Shown here piece after piece: positions 18,864 to 28,337 of a stretch of DNA of 64,000 bases; the first letter of the stretch is position 1; each line of letters starts with the position of its first letter. This DNA is from Psychroserpens luteus (GTDB taxonomy: Bacteria; Bacteroidota; Bacteroidia; Flavobacteriales; Flavobacteriaceae). The notes under the pieces are model-generated. The model was not told the origin of the DNA. It did not search any database and worked only from the letters and a program-made list of their open reading frames with translations. Location: contig NZ_JADILU010000002.1 of the NCBI RefSeq assembly GCF_015319355.1, positions 667,928 through 731,927 on the forward strand, in the 5' to 3' direction. A program made the position numbers and the translations under genes.

Positions 18864-19655
18864 CTATAAATCTTGCGCGTTTGCGATAAGCTCTGCAATG
18901 TCCATGACTTCTATTTCTCCTTCTTTTTCTTTGTTTTTTACACCATCTGTCATCATGGTATTACAAAAAGGGCAACCAGCAGCAATAATTTGTGGCTTCA
19001 CATCTAAAGCTTGTTCTGTACGTTCTATATTAACTTCTTTATCTCCTGGCTCAGCATCTTTAAACATTTGTGCTCCTCCTGCTCCACAACATAAACCTCT
19101 AGATTTACAGCTTTTCATTTCAACAAGCTCTGCATCCAGTTTTCTAATTAAATCTCTTGGTGCTTCGTAAACATCATTTGCTCGTCCTAAATAACAAGGA
19201 TCATGAAATGTGATGCGCTTGCCTTTATATTTTCCGCCTTCAATAGTTAGGCGACCTTCTGTTAATAAAGATTTTAAAAATTGTGTGTGGTGCATCACTT
19301 CGTAGTTACCACCTAATCCTGGATATTCATTTTTGAGTGTGTTGAAACAATGTGGACAAGCAGTCACTATCTTCTTTATCTCATAAGCATTCATCACTTC
19401 AATATTAGTAACAGCTTGCATTTGAAATAAAAACTCGTTACCTGCTCGTTTTGCAGGATCACCTGTACAACTTTCCTCAGTACCTAATACTGCAAACTCA
19501 ACGTTTGCATTATTTAGCAACTTAACGAATGCTTTAGTTATTTTTTTTGCTCTGTCATCAAAGCTTCCTGCGCAACCTACCCAAAATAATACTTCAGGTT
19601 GTTTGCCAGCTGCCATAAATTCTGCCATAGTTGGCACTTTGAGTAATTCGCTCAT
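18864..19655 (-). CDS. Cysteine-rich (CCG-domain) Fe-S binding protein, HdrB/GlpC/LutA-like
   Basis: 263 residues with two CCG domains. Cysteine motifs are FWVGCAGSFDDR, TACPHCFNTL, HDPCYLGR, CKSRGLCCGAGGAQ and AAGCPFCNT. CCG domains bind unusual Fe-S clusters and pass electrons in heterodisulfide-reductase, GlpC and LutA proteins. The other Fe-S subunit, a membrane protein with 4Fe-4S sites, is encoded just upstream on the same strand (20068-21396), with one small secreted-protein gene between. The two proteins likely form a membrane oxidoreductase; the electron donor and acceptor are unknown. Confidence 0.85.
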   Translation of the reverse strand: MSELLKVPTMAEFMAAGKQPEVLFWVGCAGSFDDRAKKITKAFVKLLNNANVEFAVLGTEESCTGDPAKRAGNEFLFQMQAVTNIEVMNAYEIKKIVTACPHCFNTLKNEYPGLGGNYEVMHHTQFLKSLLTEGRLTIEGGKYKGKRITFHDPCYLGRANDVYEAPRDLIRKLDAELVEMKSCKSRGLCCGAGGAQMFKDAEPGDKEVNIERTEQALDVKPQIIAAGCPFCNTMMTDGVKNKEKEGEIEVMDIAELIANAQDL

Positions 19656-19723
19656 AATTATATTTTTAATTTCTTATCTAACAACAATATTTATAGTCTA
19701 TGTTGAAAGTAGAATTGTTTTAG

Positions 19724-20065
19724 TTATTCTTCTTCTTTTATTGCTGCAAAATCTTTTTTTGCAATCCTAATATAAATGGCGAGTTTTTTATCGCCTTCTT
19801 TTAACCTGTTTTCTGGATCATAGCTTTCATACTTTGCTCTTCGTAAAGCTTCAACTCCAACAGCTTCTTTTTGTAGTTCTGTACAATAATCGCACAACAC
19901 TTTTGTAAGTTTAATATCTTTTACTTCATTGTTTCGATATTCAATAAGCGTATATGATTTAATTTGTAACGAATCTTTTTTATAAGATTGCGCACTTAAA
20001 GCTATAGAATTTAATAGAAAGACTATGAGACATAAAAGTTGATATTTCCGAAGAAAACAGCTCAT
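19724..20065 (-). CDS. Small hypothetical secreted protein
   Basis: 113 residues from the ATG at 20065. A hydrophobic signal peptide (YQLLCLIVFLLNSIALSAQ) is followed by a mostly charged mature region with one C-x-x-C (LCDYCTELQ). No recognised family. It sits between two Fe-S protein genes on the same strand and starts 2 bp after the upstream one stops. A longer in-frame start (20113) would run into the upstream Fe-S gene and is rejected. Confidence 0.55.
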   Translation of the reverse strand: MSCFLRKYQLLCLIVFLLNSIALSAQSYKKDSLQIKSYTLIEYRNNEVKDIKLTKVLCDYCTELQKEAVGVEALRRAKYESYDPENRLKEGDKKLAIYIRIAKKDFAAIKEEE

Positions 20066-20067
20066 CC

Positions 20068-21396
20068 CTATTCGTCTTTCCAGTTTAAACGATCCATTTG
20101 ATTGTATGGCCAAGGTGCTCCATTATTTTCGATATTGGTCATCATATTATTGAGTTCCATTGGTGCTGCACTTTGCTCCATTACTAAATATTGACGCATT
20201 TGCATGATGATATTCAAAGGATCGATACTCACAGGACAAGCTTCTACACAAGCATTACAACTTGTACAAGCCCAAAGTTCTTCGTTTGTGATGTAGTCTC
20301 CTAAAAGTTGTTTTCCGTCATCATTAAACACACCTTTATTTACATCTATATTTTTACCGACTTCTTCAAGACGGTCACGTGTGTCCATCATGATTTTTCG
20401 AGGTGATAATTTTTTACCGGTTTGATTTGCTGGACATTCACTAGTGCAACGTCCACACTCTGTACATGTATATGCATTTAGTAAATTAACCCAACTTAAA
20501 TCTTGCACATCACTTGCTCCAAATTTTGCTGGCACTTCGTCTTCTGCGCCTTCTGGAGCTGCAGCAAACGGATCTGCATCTGGATCCATCATCATCATAA
20601 CTTCGGTAGTAACTGCTTCTAAATTTTCAAATTGACCTTTAGGTTTTAAATTTCCGTAGAAGGTATTTGGAAATGCTAATAAGATATGTAAGTGTTTAGA
20701 AAAGTATAAGTAATTTAAAAATGCTAAGATTCCCAAAATATGAAACCACCAAGCAGTTCTCTCAATAATGATTAATGTTGCGTTTGATAAACTGTCAAAA
20801 ATTGGTAATAACCATTGACTTATTGGGAATGAACCAGCTGTGTGGTATCCTGCTGCTCCATTGAGTTGTAATTGTAAATCTGCTCCATTCATGGTTAAGA
20901 ATAAACACATAAGGACAACTTCAAAATATAAGATGATGTTACCATCACTTTTTGGCCAACCTTTCATTTCTGAACTCATAAAACGTTTTAGTTTTATAAC
21001 GTTTCTTCTTATCCAAAATATAATAACTGCTACAAGAACTCCAAATGCTAAAAGCTCAAAAGTCCCTATTAAGATGTCATAAGTTTGACCTGCGAAAGAA
21101 AATATACGATGTTTTCCTGTTAGTCCATCAATGATGATTTCTAAAACTTCAATATTGATAATTACGAATCCTACGTACACTATAATGTGTAAAAATCCAG
21201 CAATTGGACGTGTAACCATTTTGCTTTGACCTAAGGCAATTCTTGCCATGTTTTTCCATCGTTGAGGCTTGTCGTCACTCATATCAACATCGCGACCTAA
21301 TTTGATGTTACGAATTATTTTTCTAACGTTATTAGCAAAATATCCAAGACCTATGCAGAGTGCTATGGCAAATATGATTTGTGGTAAAATACCCAT
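20068..21396 (-). CDS. Membrane Fe-S oxidoreductase, heterodisulfide-reductase-like (4Fe-4S)
   Basis: 442 residues. An N-terminal integral-membrane region has about six helices with conserved His (for example FLHIIVYVGFVIIN, WWFHILGILAFLNYLYF). A C-terminal domain carries two classic 4Fe-4S motifs, CTECGRCTSECP and CTSCNACVEACP. This is the HdrC/NarI-like type found in Bacteroidota beside a CCG protein, which is encoded downstream. It probably shuttles electrons between a membrane quinone or heme and the CCG partner. Neighbours upstream are the MCE protein and amidase genes; the gap to the MCE gene is 15 bp. Confidence 0.85.
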   Translation of the reverse strand: MGILPQIIFAIALCIGLGYFANNVRKIIRNIKLGRDVDMSDDKPQRWKNMARIALGQSKMVTRPIAGFLHIIVYVGFVIINIEVLEIIIDGLTGKHRIFSFAGQTYDILIGTFELLAFGVLVAVIIFWIRRNVIKLKRFMSSEMKGWPKSDGNIILYFEVVLMCLFLTMNGADLQLQLNGAAGYHTAGSFPISQWLLPIFDSLSNATLIIIERTAWWFHILGILAFLNYLYFSKHLHILLAFPNTFYGNLKPKGQFENLEAVTTEVMMMMDPDADPFAAAPEGAEDEVPAKFGASDVQDLSWVNLLNAYTCTECGRCTSECPANQTGKKLSPRKIMMDTRDRLEEVGKNIDVNKGVFNDDGKQLLGDYITNEELWACTSCNACVEACPVSIDPLNIIMQMRQYLVMEQSAAPMELNNMMTNIENNGAPWPYNQMDRLNWKDE

Positions 21397-21411
21397 ATTA
21401 TGATTGATTAA

Positions 21412-22365
21412 TTAGTCTTTATCTTTTATTTCATTTCCGTCAGCATCGTAACGTTTGGCTTTTTTTCCGAAGAGAGAAAAATGCACATATCGCTTAGGAT
21501 TTAATTTCATGTCTTCTAATAATTGCTCCATTTGCAGTGCAGCACCTTCTAAATTTTCGTAAAGTCCTTCGTCTTTTAAAAGTTTACCTACAGAACCTTC
21601 TCCATTCTCAATACTTGCCATTAATGTATTAACTGTTGTTAGAGTATTGTCTAGTTTAGAAACTGTTTTAGATAATTCTACACCTTTTAAATCATTAGTA
21701 ATCACTGCTAAATTTTTTGATATAGAATCAAAATTAGTAAGCACAGAACTTAGTTTTTGATCATTGTCTTTAATTAAAGAATTCACAGAATATGAAACCG
21801 ATTTAAATGATTTCATCGTCGCATTTAATTCTGAAATTGCGTTTTTAATTCCGTTTTCAGATTCGTCAAGAACCAGACCATTAAGATTTATTAATAATGA
21901 ATCTGCAGATGATAAAGTAGAATCTAGGTTTTCACTGACATCTGAAAAGCTATTTGTTAGATTAGAGACTAGGTCTTCTTCAACTTCTGAAGCTATAAAA
22001 TCACCTGGTTGTGCTCTTTCTCCATCATTACTAATAACAATTGCTAAAGCATTACCTCCCATCAAACCTGTTTTATAGAGTCTAACTTTAGATTGTTTAG
22101 AGAAATTCAATTTATCGTCTACAGTAAAAGAAACTCTCGTTTTTCCTGTATTGAAATCATATATAATGTTTTGAATTTTACCTACATTATTACCTTTTAC
22201 GGTTACTGGTGACGCTCTAGTTAAAGCGTTATAATCAAACTCTGCATAATAGGTATCATCAGAACTAAATAGATTTTTACCATTTAGATAATTGATTAAA
22301 AACACCATTAATAAAATACCCGAAATCACGAGTATTGCTGTTTTAATTTCTCTTGAAATTTTCAA
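21412..22365 (-). CDS. MlaD family (MCE domain) lipid-transport protein
   Basis: 317 residues. One N-terminal transmembrane anchor (TAILVISGILLMVFLINYL) is followed by an MCE domain at about residues 38-115 (YYAEFDYNALTRASPVTVKG, then VGKIQNI). A long helical, serine-rich region follows, and the C-terminal ~40 residues have basic character. MCE proteins form hexameric rings that move phospholipids across the periplasm. The matching permease and ATPase (MlaE/MlaF) are not in the window. A -7-like box TAATTTTG lies about 25 bp upstream. Confidence 0.85.
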   Translation of the reverse strand: MKISREIKTAILVISGILLMVFLINYLNGKNLFSSDDTYYAEFDYNALTRASPVTVKGNNVGKIQNIIYDFNTGKTRVSFTVDDKLNFSKQSKVRLYKTGLMGGNALAIVISNDGERAQPGDFIASEVEEDLVSNLTNSFSDVSENLDSTLSSADSLLINLNGLVLDESENGIKNAISELNATMKSFKSVSYSVNSLIKDNDQKLSSVLTNFDSISKNLAVITNDLKGVELSKTVSKLDNTLTTVNTLMASIENGEGSVGKLLKDEGLYENLEGAALQMEQLLEDMKLNPKRYVHFSLFGKKAKRYDADGNEIKDKD

Positions 22366-22388
22366 ATTTTACAATTTTGAGGTTGAAA

Positions 22389-22396
22389 CAAAATTA
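22389..22396 (-). promoter_or_regulatory. Candidate -7 box for the MCE / Fe-S operon
   Basis: Minus strand reads TAATTTTG, matching TAnnTTTG, 24 bp upstream of the ATG at 22365. No convincing -33 TTG at the normal spacing; a CAA triplet (minus-strand TTG) is only ~12 bp away. Confidence 0.35.
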
Positions 22397-22443
22397 ACAA
22401 TAATAATACAAAGTATGTTTCTAATTTGAAATAAAGAAGCTTT

Positions 22444-23565
22444 CTAATTAGAGGCTGGTTTTATTGCTTCGGAAATATCTATTTTATTTCCATCCTTATA
22501 AGCAACAATAAAGCAGTCTTTATAACCTTTTGAAACTGCTTTAGACTGCAATTGTTTTATCATATTATAATCTGATGTGTAACCAGAATAATACTTATAA
22601 ACCTTACCAACTTTTTCCCTAGAAATTTCTGATAAGCCTTTGAAATTATAAGATTCAGGTGCTATTTCTCTAGAACTCGCAGATATCTGCACTTTGAATA
22701 CCACATTTTCTATGATTTGCGGTTCTCCACTTGTCTCAACAACATCATTCTCTACTTGCGTGTCTTGGTAAATATTTTCTCCTACATTTTGCTCTACATA
22801 AGATTTATAACCCATTATGGCTTTTTTAACTCCAGAGGCCATTTTAGTTTGTCCAGCTTTACTATTCAAAAATTTACCTTCAGAATTATTAGTCAAAAAA
22901 CCAACTTCTATAAGTACACTTGGCATATAAGTATTGTGTAAAACCCATAAACTAGCTTGTTTTAAACCTCTACTTTTACGTTTGAGTTCTTTTTCAAAGT
23001 TGTCCTCAACCATTCTTGCGAGTTTGATACTGTTTTCTGTGTATTCCTCACTTAGAAGCCCAAGTACAATTAATGATTCTGGTGAATTTGGATCAAAACC
23101 TTCATAGTGTTGTTCATAATCTGCTTCTAGAAAAATCACTTCGTTTTCTTTTTTAGCAACTTCCATATTACGCTTTGTATTTGCTACTCCAAGAACAAAT
23201 GTTTCAGTTCCTGAGGCTTGAGAACTATGTGCATTGCAATGAATAGAGACAAATAAGTCTGCATCTGCATCATTTGCAATTTTTGCTCGTCCTCTTAAAG
23301 TTACAAATACATCTTTGGTTCTTGTATAAATAACTTTGATGTCTTTATTCTTTTCAAGATCCTTACCTACTTGTAAAACGATATTCAGAGCAATGTTACT
23401 TTCTTTGTGTCCATTTCCTATGTTACCAGAATCATGTCCACCATGTCCTGCATCTAAAACAACAACAAATTTGTCTTTGTTTTTTTGAAAAGCATGTGCA
23501 GATGTTAAAATACTTGTAAATAAGAAGCCTACTAATACTAATATATAAAGAGATATCGTTTTCAT
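22444..23565 (-). CDS. N-acetylmuramoyl-L-alanine amidase (Amidase_3) with C-terminal SPOR-like region
   Basis: 373 residues. After a signal peptide (ending LTSAHAFQ) the Amidase_3 zinc domain runs from about residues 32 to 250. Metal and catalytic residues appear in LDAGHGGHDSG, NGHKESNIAL, SIHCNAHSS and VLIEVGFLTN. The last ~85 residues (VFKVQISASSREIAP ... GYKDCFIVAYKDG) have the shape of a SPOR peptidoglycan-binding domain. It cleaves the amide between muramic acid and the stem peptide, most likely in the periplasm during cell separation. Divergent from lptD across a 122-bp spacer. Confidence 0.88.
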   Translation of the reverse strand: MKTISLYILVLVGFLFTSILTSAHAFQKNKDKFVVVLDAGHGGHDSGNIGNGHKESNIALNIVLQVGKDLEKNKDIKVIYTRTKDVFVTLRGRAKIANDADADLFVSIHCNAHSSQASGTETFVLGVANTKRNMEVAKKENEVIFLEADYEQHYEGFDPNSPESLIVLGLLSEEYTENSIKLARMVEDNFEKELKRKSRGLKQASLWVLHNTYMPSVLIEVGFLTNNSEGKFLNSKAGQTKMASGVKKAIMGYKSYVEQNVGENIYQDTQVENDVVETSGEPQIIENVVFKVQISASSREIAPESYNFKGLSEISREKVGKVYKYYSGYTSDYNMIKQLQSKAVSKGYKDCFIVAYKDGNKIDISEAIKPASN

Positions 23566-23682
23566 ACGTGTTTAACGGTTTATCAACTCGTTTTATTTTA
23601 AGAATCATGCCATTAGATTTTCTAATGTTTTGATGCTTGAGATAAATTAATTGAATTATAAATTAATCATAAAAAATCTATG

Positions 23683-23690
23683 TAATTTTG
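23683..23690 (+). promoter_or_regulatory. Candidate -7 box overlapping the first possible lptD start
   Basis: TAATTTTG matches TAnnTTTG and overlaps the TTG at 23688. If it is used, transcription would begin near 23695 and the real lptD start would be downstream, for example the TTG at 23739. A TTG at 23651 is too far upstream to be a normally spaced -33 element. Confidence 0.35.
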
Positions 23691-26456
23691 GGAATTCAAA
23701 AACCGAGCCATACTTTAGCAAAAATACATTTAAAAGCGTTGCGTACAAAAAGCTTACACATACTTTTTACCCTAAGTTTTACCATGTTTATTAACATGTT
23801 TTGCTTGGCTCAAGAATTGCCTAAACCTAAGGAACCAATTAAGCCTACAGTAAAGAATGATACCACTCTTGTAAGCATAGGTAATATTCTTGACACTCCA
23901 AAAAACATTAAAGAATCTGATAGCACGAAAACAGATTCAATTCCGAAGAAAAAAGAAACGCTCACAAGTATTGTTGATTATAAAGCTACAGATTATGTAA
24001 GAATGAATCAACGCAAAAACACGACAACCTTATATAATGAAGCCGAAGTTAATTATGGTGACATGAATATCAAAGCTGGTATCATTGTCATAAGTCATGG
24101 TAAAGATTTGGTATATGCAGGACGTGTAAAAGATAGTTTGGGGAATTATTCTCAGGCACCTGTGTTTACTCAAGGGAAGAGTGTTGTGGAGCCAGATTCG
24201 GTTATTTTTAATACGGTTACTAAAAAAGCCATCATTTTTAATTCTAAAACTGAACAGAGTGGCGGAACCATTATAGCGGCTATCACTAAACGAGAAAATG
24301 ATTCTACTCTTTTTATAAAAGATGGAAAGTTTACAACCTCAGAGAATCTTGACGATCCAGAGTATTATTTCTTAATGCGAACAGCAAAAGTAGTACCAGG
24401 AGTAAAAGTGGTAACAGGATTAACCAATTTATTCATTTACGATGTACCAACACCAATTGGTTTGCCTTTTGCATATTTCCCAATGACTAAAACAAGATCA
24501 TCTGGTGTAATTATGCCAACTCCTGGACAGGATTTAGCGAATGACAGAGGTTACTTTTTACAAAATGGAGGTTATTATTTTGCGATTAGTGATTATGTTG
24601 ATTTAGCAGTTTTAGGTGATTATTATACCAATGGTAGTTATGGTTTACGTTTTGAATCTAATTATGCGTTACGTTATAAATTTAGAGGTAATCTAAGTTT
24701 TAGATATGAGAATTTAATTAATAGCGAACCCGGTTTTCCTGATTTTGCAAAGTCAACAATTTATAATATTAGATGGTCTCACTCTCAAGACACAAAAGCG
24801 AATCCTAGTTCTAGATTCTCTGCCTCTGTTAACCTTGGAAGTAGTCAATATTTTAGGCAATCTATCAATCAGCTTAATTTAGCAAGTACTCAAAATAATA
24901 CCTTAGCGTCTTCTATATCATACTCTAAAACTTTTCAAGGCGAGCCACAAGTAAATATGAGTGCGACTGCAACACATTCTCAAAATACAAATACTCAAGC
25001 AGTCAATATGACCTTGCCAACAGTACAAGCTAGTGTTGGTAGAATGTATCCGTTTGCGCCAAAAACAGGATCAAAAAAAGGGATTATTCAAAATATAAAC
25101 TTTCAGTATAATATAAGAGGAGAAAACAGAATCCAAACCACAGACTCCCTGTTTTTTAAATCTGAAATGTTTGATGATGCTCAAATAGGCGCTTTACATT
25201 CTATTCCTGTCTCTACAAACTTTAAAGTATTTGATTACTTTAGTATGAGTGCAAGTATGAATTTTGAAGAGAATTGGACGTTTAATACCATCAATAAATA
25301 CTCAGATGAAGATGGTAATATCATTACTGAAGACTTAAAACAGTTTGACCGTTTTTTTACTTATAATTTTAGCACTAGCCTTGGTACGACCCTTTATGGA
25401 ATGTTTGGTAAAGAAGGTAGTACTTCTAGAATTCAGCAAGTGAGACATGTCATGACTCCATCAATTAGCTATAACATTAATCCTGCTTTTGATCAATACT
25501 ACGACACTTTTGAAATCATTAATGCAGATGGAGATACAGCAGACGAAATAGAAAGGCAAGAATACACAAGATTTGAAGGTTCTTTATTTGGAACACCTAA
25601 TAAGACTTTTTCTAGCTCTATGGGAATTTCTTTAGGTAACAATTTTGAAGCTAAAGTTAGAGATAAAGACAGTACTGCAACAGAGCCTAAAAAAATTAAG
25701 CTGTTAAATAACTTAAATTTTTCTACGTCTTATAACTTTGCTGGTGATTCTCTACAATGGAGTCCTTTGCGAGTATCTGGTGGTACAACGATATTAAAAG
25801 ATAAAATGAACATTAACTTTGGGATGGTTCTAGATCCTTATGCGCTTGATAATAATAACAGTAAGATTGATAAATTTAATATTGATAATGGAGGGAGTTT
25901 ATTTAGATTAACCTCTGCAAACCTAAATCTTAGTTATTCTCTTTCAAGCAAAGATTTTGAAGGTAGTGATCAAGAAGACGATGCTGCTATTCAAGATAAT
26001 TTAAGAAGTGGTGGTCGGGCAGATGATTTATTTGGAAAGCCTCAGGATTTTGCAGATCAACGCTTATCTGATGATGATGACAAAAAAGATAAAAAGGAAG
26101 TAGAATCTGATCTTTATAATTTTAAAATACCATGGAGTTTACGATTGGCTTATGCTGTAAATTATGGTAATTCTACTAGACAAAATGCAATAACAAGTAA
26201 TTCGTTAATGTTCTCAGGCGATATAGAACTATCACCTATGTGGTCTGTAGGAGCATCCTCTGGTTATGATTTTGTAGGTAAAGGATTTACTCAAACTCAA
26301 CTGCGTTTTGAACGTGATTTATTGAGTTGGAGAATGAATTTCACATGGGTACCTTTTGGTACATACAGTTCATGGAACTTTTTTATTGGTATTTCATCAA
26401 GCCTACTTAAAGATCTTAAATACGATAAACGAAAACAAAGCGATCAACAATTATAA
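23688..26456 (+). CDS. lptD: LPS-assembly outer-membrane protein LptD
   Basis: 922 residues. A signal peptide (HILFTLSFTMFINMFCLAQ) is followed by an OstA-like periplasmic domain at about residues 90-230 (RKNTTTLYNEAEVNYGDMNI). A large C-terminal beta-barrel has alternating aromatic strands up to residue ~920, with Bacteroidota-type conserved IPTPIGLPFAYFPM-like segment (VPTPIGLPFAYFPMTKTRSS). It inserts lipopolysaccharide into the outer leaflet. The barrel has an acidic loop (DQEDDAAIQD, DDDDKKDKKE). The start is uncertain: the TTG at 23688 overlaps a -7-like box, and the TTG at 23739 would open a normal 25-residue signal peptide. ridA follows after 9 bp. Confidence 0.87.
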   Translation: MGIQKPSHTLAKIHLKALRTKSLHILFTLSFTMFINMFCLAQELPKPKEPIKPTVKNDTTLVSIGNILDTPKNIKESDSTKTDSIPKKKETLTSIVDYKATDYVRMNQRKNTTTLYNEAEVNYGDMNIKAGIIVISHGKDLVYAGRVKDSLGNYSQAPVFTQGKSVVEPDSVIFNTVTKKAIIFNSKTEQSGGTIIAAITKRENDSTLFIKDGKFTTSENLDDPEYYFLMRTAKVVPGVKVVTGLTNLFIYDVPTPIGLPFAYFPMTKTRSSGVIMPTPGQDLANDRGYFLQNGGYYFAISDYVDLAVLGDYYTNGSYGLRFESNYALRYKFRGNLSFRYENLINSEPGFPDFAKSTIYNIRWSHSQDTKANPSSRFSASVNLGSSQYFRQSINQLNLASTQNNTLASSISYSKTFQGEPQVNMSATATHSQNTNTQAVNMTLPTVQASVGRMYPFAPKTGSKKGIIQNINFQYNIRGENRIQTTDSLFFKSEMFDDAQIGALHSIPVSTNFKVFDYFSMSASMNFEENWTFNTINKYSDEDGNIITEDLKQFDRFFTYNFSTSLGTTLYGMFGKEGSTSRIQQVRHVMTPSISYNINPAFDQYYDTFEIINADGDTADEIERQEYTRFEGSLFGTPNKTFSSSMGISLGNNFEAKVRDKDSTATEPKKIKLLNNLNFSTSYNFAGDSLQWSPLRVSGGTTILKDKMNINFGMVLDPYALDNNNSKIDKFNIDNGGSLFRLTSANLNLSYSLSSKDFEGSDQEDDAAIQDNLRSGGRADDLFGKPQDFADQRLSDDDDKKDKKEVESDLYNFKIPWSLRLAYAVNYGNSTRQNAITSNSLMFSGDIELSPMWSVGASSGYDFVGKGFTQTQLRFERDLLSWRMNFTWVPFGTYSSWNFFIGISSSLLKDLKYDKRKQSDQQL

Positions 26457-26465
26457 TCTTTACAC

Positions 26466-26846
26466 ATGAAAAAAATAATCAACACACCAAACGCTCCTGC
26501 TCCAATTGGACCATACAATCAAGCTGTTTTAACAGGGAACACATTATATACATCAGGACAAATTGCTATCAATGTGCAATCTGGTGAATTGGTTTTAGAT
26601 TCTATTTCTTCGGAAACGGAACAAGTCATGCAAAATTTGAAAGCTTTACTACAAGCAGCAGATATGACTTTTGAAAACGTGATAAAGTCATCTATTTTTA
26701 TCAGTGACATGAATAACTTTGGTCAAATCAATGAAATTTATGGTAAATACTTTGATGCAGATACTGCTCCTGCTCGAGAAACTGTAGAAGTCGCTAATTT
26801 GCCGAAATTTGTAAACGTTGAAATTAGTATGATTGCTGTCAAATAA
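26466..26846 (+). CDS. ridA: RidA family reactive-intermediate deaminase
   Basis: 126 residues, full length for RidA. It hydrolyses reactive enamine/imine intermediates released by PLP enzymes. The opening INTPNAPAPIGPYNQAV and the key Arg in PARETVEVANLPK are both present, and the trailing VEISMIAVK is canonical. It is cytoplasmic and trimeric by family. It lies 9 bp after lptD and probably shares its transcript. Confidence 0.93.
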   Translation: MKKIINTPNAPAPIGPYNQAVLTGNTLYTSGQIAINVQSGELVLDSISSETEQVMQNLKALLQAADMTFENVIKSSIFISDMNNFGQINEIYGKYFDADTAPARETVEVANLPKFVNVEISMIAVK

Positions 26847-26957
26847 ACCATACTTTAAACAAACAAGTTTTTGTGATTTTGAATATCCTTTAAAGTTATA
26901 AACAATCATTTCTTAAAAACTTCATTAAACAACTGTTTTATAATTATTTAAAGCCAT

Positions 26958-26965
26958 TACTTTTG
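26958..26965 (+). promoter_or_regulatory. Candidate -7 box for the parvulin/rsmE operon
   Basis: TACTTTTG matches TAnnTTTG exactly, 26 bp before the ATG at 26992. The -33 region has no clean TTG. The surrounding 145-bp spacer after ridA is AT-rich with no obvious terminator hairpin. Confidence 0.4.
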
Positions 26966-26991
26966 AAACAAATTATAAAAAAAAACTAATT

Positions 26992-27630
26992 ATGCTCAAA
27001 AATCTACTTATTACTGCCCTACTTTTCTCAACTTCAATTGCTTTTGCTCAAAAAGATTTTGAAAAATCATTAGACTCTATTCAAACTCTAGACGATGTCA
27101 CTATTTTCTTTAAAAAGAATAAAACCGTAAAAGGTAAAGTCATTGTTTTTAATGAAGAGAAACATAAAACTCGTATGGCAGAAGACATCTTAAATATGAG
27201 CTTAGGTTCAAAAAAATATTTCAGAGATGCACCTCAAAAAACCTTTTACAAGGTGATTGAAAAAAATGAGATCCCATATTACCGAGTAAGTTGTGTCTAT
27301 TTAGATAGTGGTAAAAAATCAATTAAAGACATCAATATTATTAGAAATCAAATTATAGCCAAATACCAAGAAGGCTATAGATTTACTGACTTAGCTAAAC
27401 AATTCTCTATGGATAATACAGCTAAACAAGGTGGTGACCTAGGTTGGTTTACAAATGGAGATTTACATCCACAATTTGAAATACCTGTAATTGAAGGTAA
27501 CCACAGTAAAGGTGATATTTTCACAATAGATATTCCAGATATTAACTCATATTATGTTGTGTTAATTACAGAAAACAAACGATTAATAAAAGAATCTAAA
27601 GTTCTTAAAGTGACCGAACCTAGAAAATAA
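26992..27630 (+). CDS. Secreted parvulin-type peptidyl-prolyl isomerase
   Basis: 212 residues. The signal peptide is LLITALLFSTSIAFA-Q. The C-terminal half (about residues 95-200) is a PpiC rotamase domain: YQEGYRFTDLAKQFSMDNTA, then the signature KQGGDLGWFTNGDLHPQFE, and IPDINSYYVVLITE. It likely helps fold outer-membrane or periplasmic proteins. The N-terminal ~70 residues have no recognised domain. Its stop overlaps the rsmE ATG (TAATG), so the pair is co-translated. Confidence 0.85.
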   Translation: MLKNLLITALLFSTSIAFAQKDFEKSLDSIQTLDDVTIFFKKNKTVKGKVIVFNEEKHKTRMAEDILNMSLGSKKYFRDAPQKTFYKVIEKNEIPYYRVSCVYLDSGKKSIKDINIIRNQIIAKYQEGYRFTDLAKQFSMDNTAKQGGDLGWFTNGDLHPQFEIPVIEGNHSKGDIFTIDIPDINSYYVVLITENKRLIKESKVLKVTEPRK

Positions 27631-28337
27631 TGCAACTTTTCTATAATAAAGACTTAACTTCAACTGACACAGAACTTCGCTTTTCTAAAGAAGAAAGCAA
27701 ACATATTGTAAAAGTGTTACGTAAACCTATTGGTGACGTTTTGCATATTACAAATGGTGTTGGTTGGTTGTTTTCTGCGAAAATTATTATAGCAGATTTA
27801 AAATACTGTATCGCAAAAATAACATCAAGCGAATTACAGCCAAAAAAAGATTATAAACTTCATTTAGCGGTTGCACCAACAAAAATGAATGATCGTTACG
27901 AGTGGTTTTTGGAAAAAGCTACAGAAATAGGTATAGATACCATCACTCCTATCTTTTGTGATAATAGCGAACGTAAAGTCATCAAAGCAGATCGTTATGA
28001 GAAGATCTTACAGTCTGCTATGAAACAATCTCTAAACTGTTATCTACCAAAACTTAATGAAGCTATTTCGTTTAAAGAGTTTATGACTCATGATTTTATT
28101 GGACAAACATTCATCGCACATTGCGAAGAAACCAACAAAAAATCATTAAAACAAAGTCTTAAACAAAACCAAGATGTCACCATTTTAATTGGGCCAGAAG
28201 GTGATTTTAGTACTAAAGAAATTGAGCTAGCACTACAACATAATTTTAGTCCCGTAACTCTAGGAGACACACGTCTACGAACAGAAACTGCTGCTGTGGT
28301 TGCGTGTCATTCTGTTGCTTTTTATAATGAACTATAG
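27630..28337 (+). CDS. rsmE: 16S rRNA (uracil1498-N3)-methyltransferase RsmE
   Basis: 235 residues, normal for RsmE. It methylates U1498 of 16S rRNA using SAM and is a SPOUT-fold knotted enzyme. An N-terminal PUA-like domain (FSKEESKHIVKVLRK) precedes the knot, which shows ATEIGIDTITPIFCDNSERK, LIGPEGDFSTKEI and LGDTRLRTETAAV, the RsmE-specific signatures. Start overlaps the previous stop by one base. Confidence 0.95.
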   Translation: MQLFYNKDLTSTDTELRFSKEESKHIVKVLRKPIGDVLHITNGVGWLFSAKIIIADLKYCIAKITSSELQPKKDYKLHLAVAPTKMNDRYEWFLEKATEIGIDTITPIFCDNSERKVIKADRYEKILQSAMKQSLNCYLPKLNEAISFKEFMTHDFIGQTFIAHCEETNKKSLKQSLKQNQDVTILIGPEGDFSTKEIELALQHNFSPVTLGDTRLRTETAAVVACHSVAFYNEL

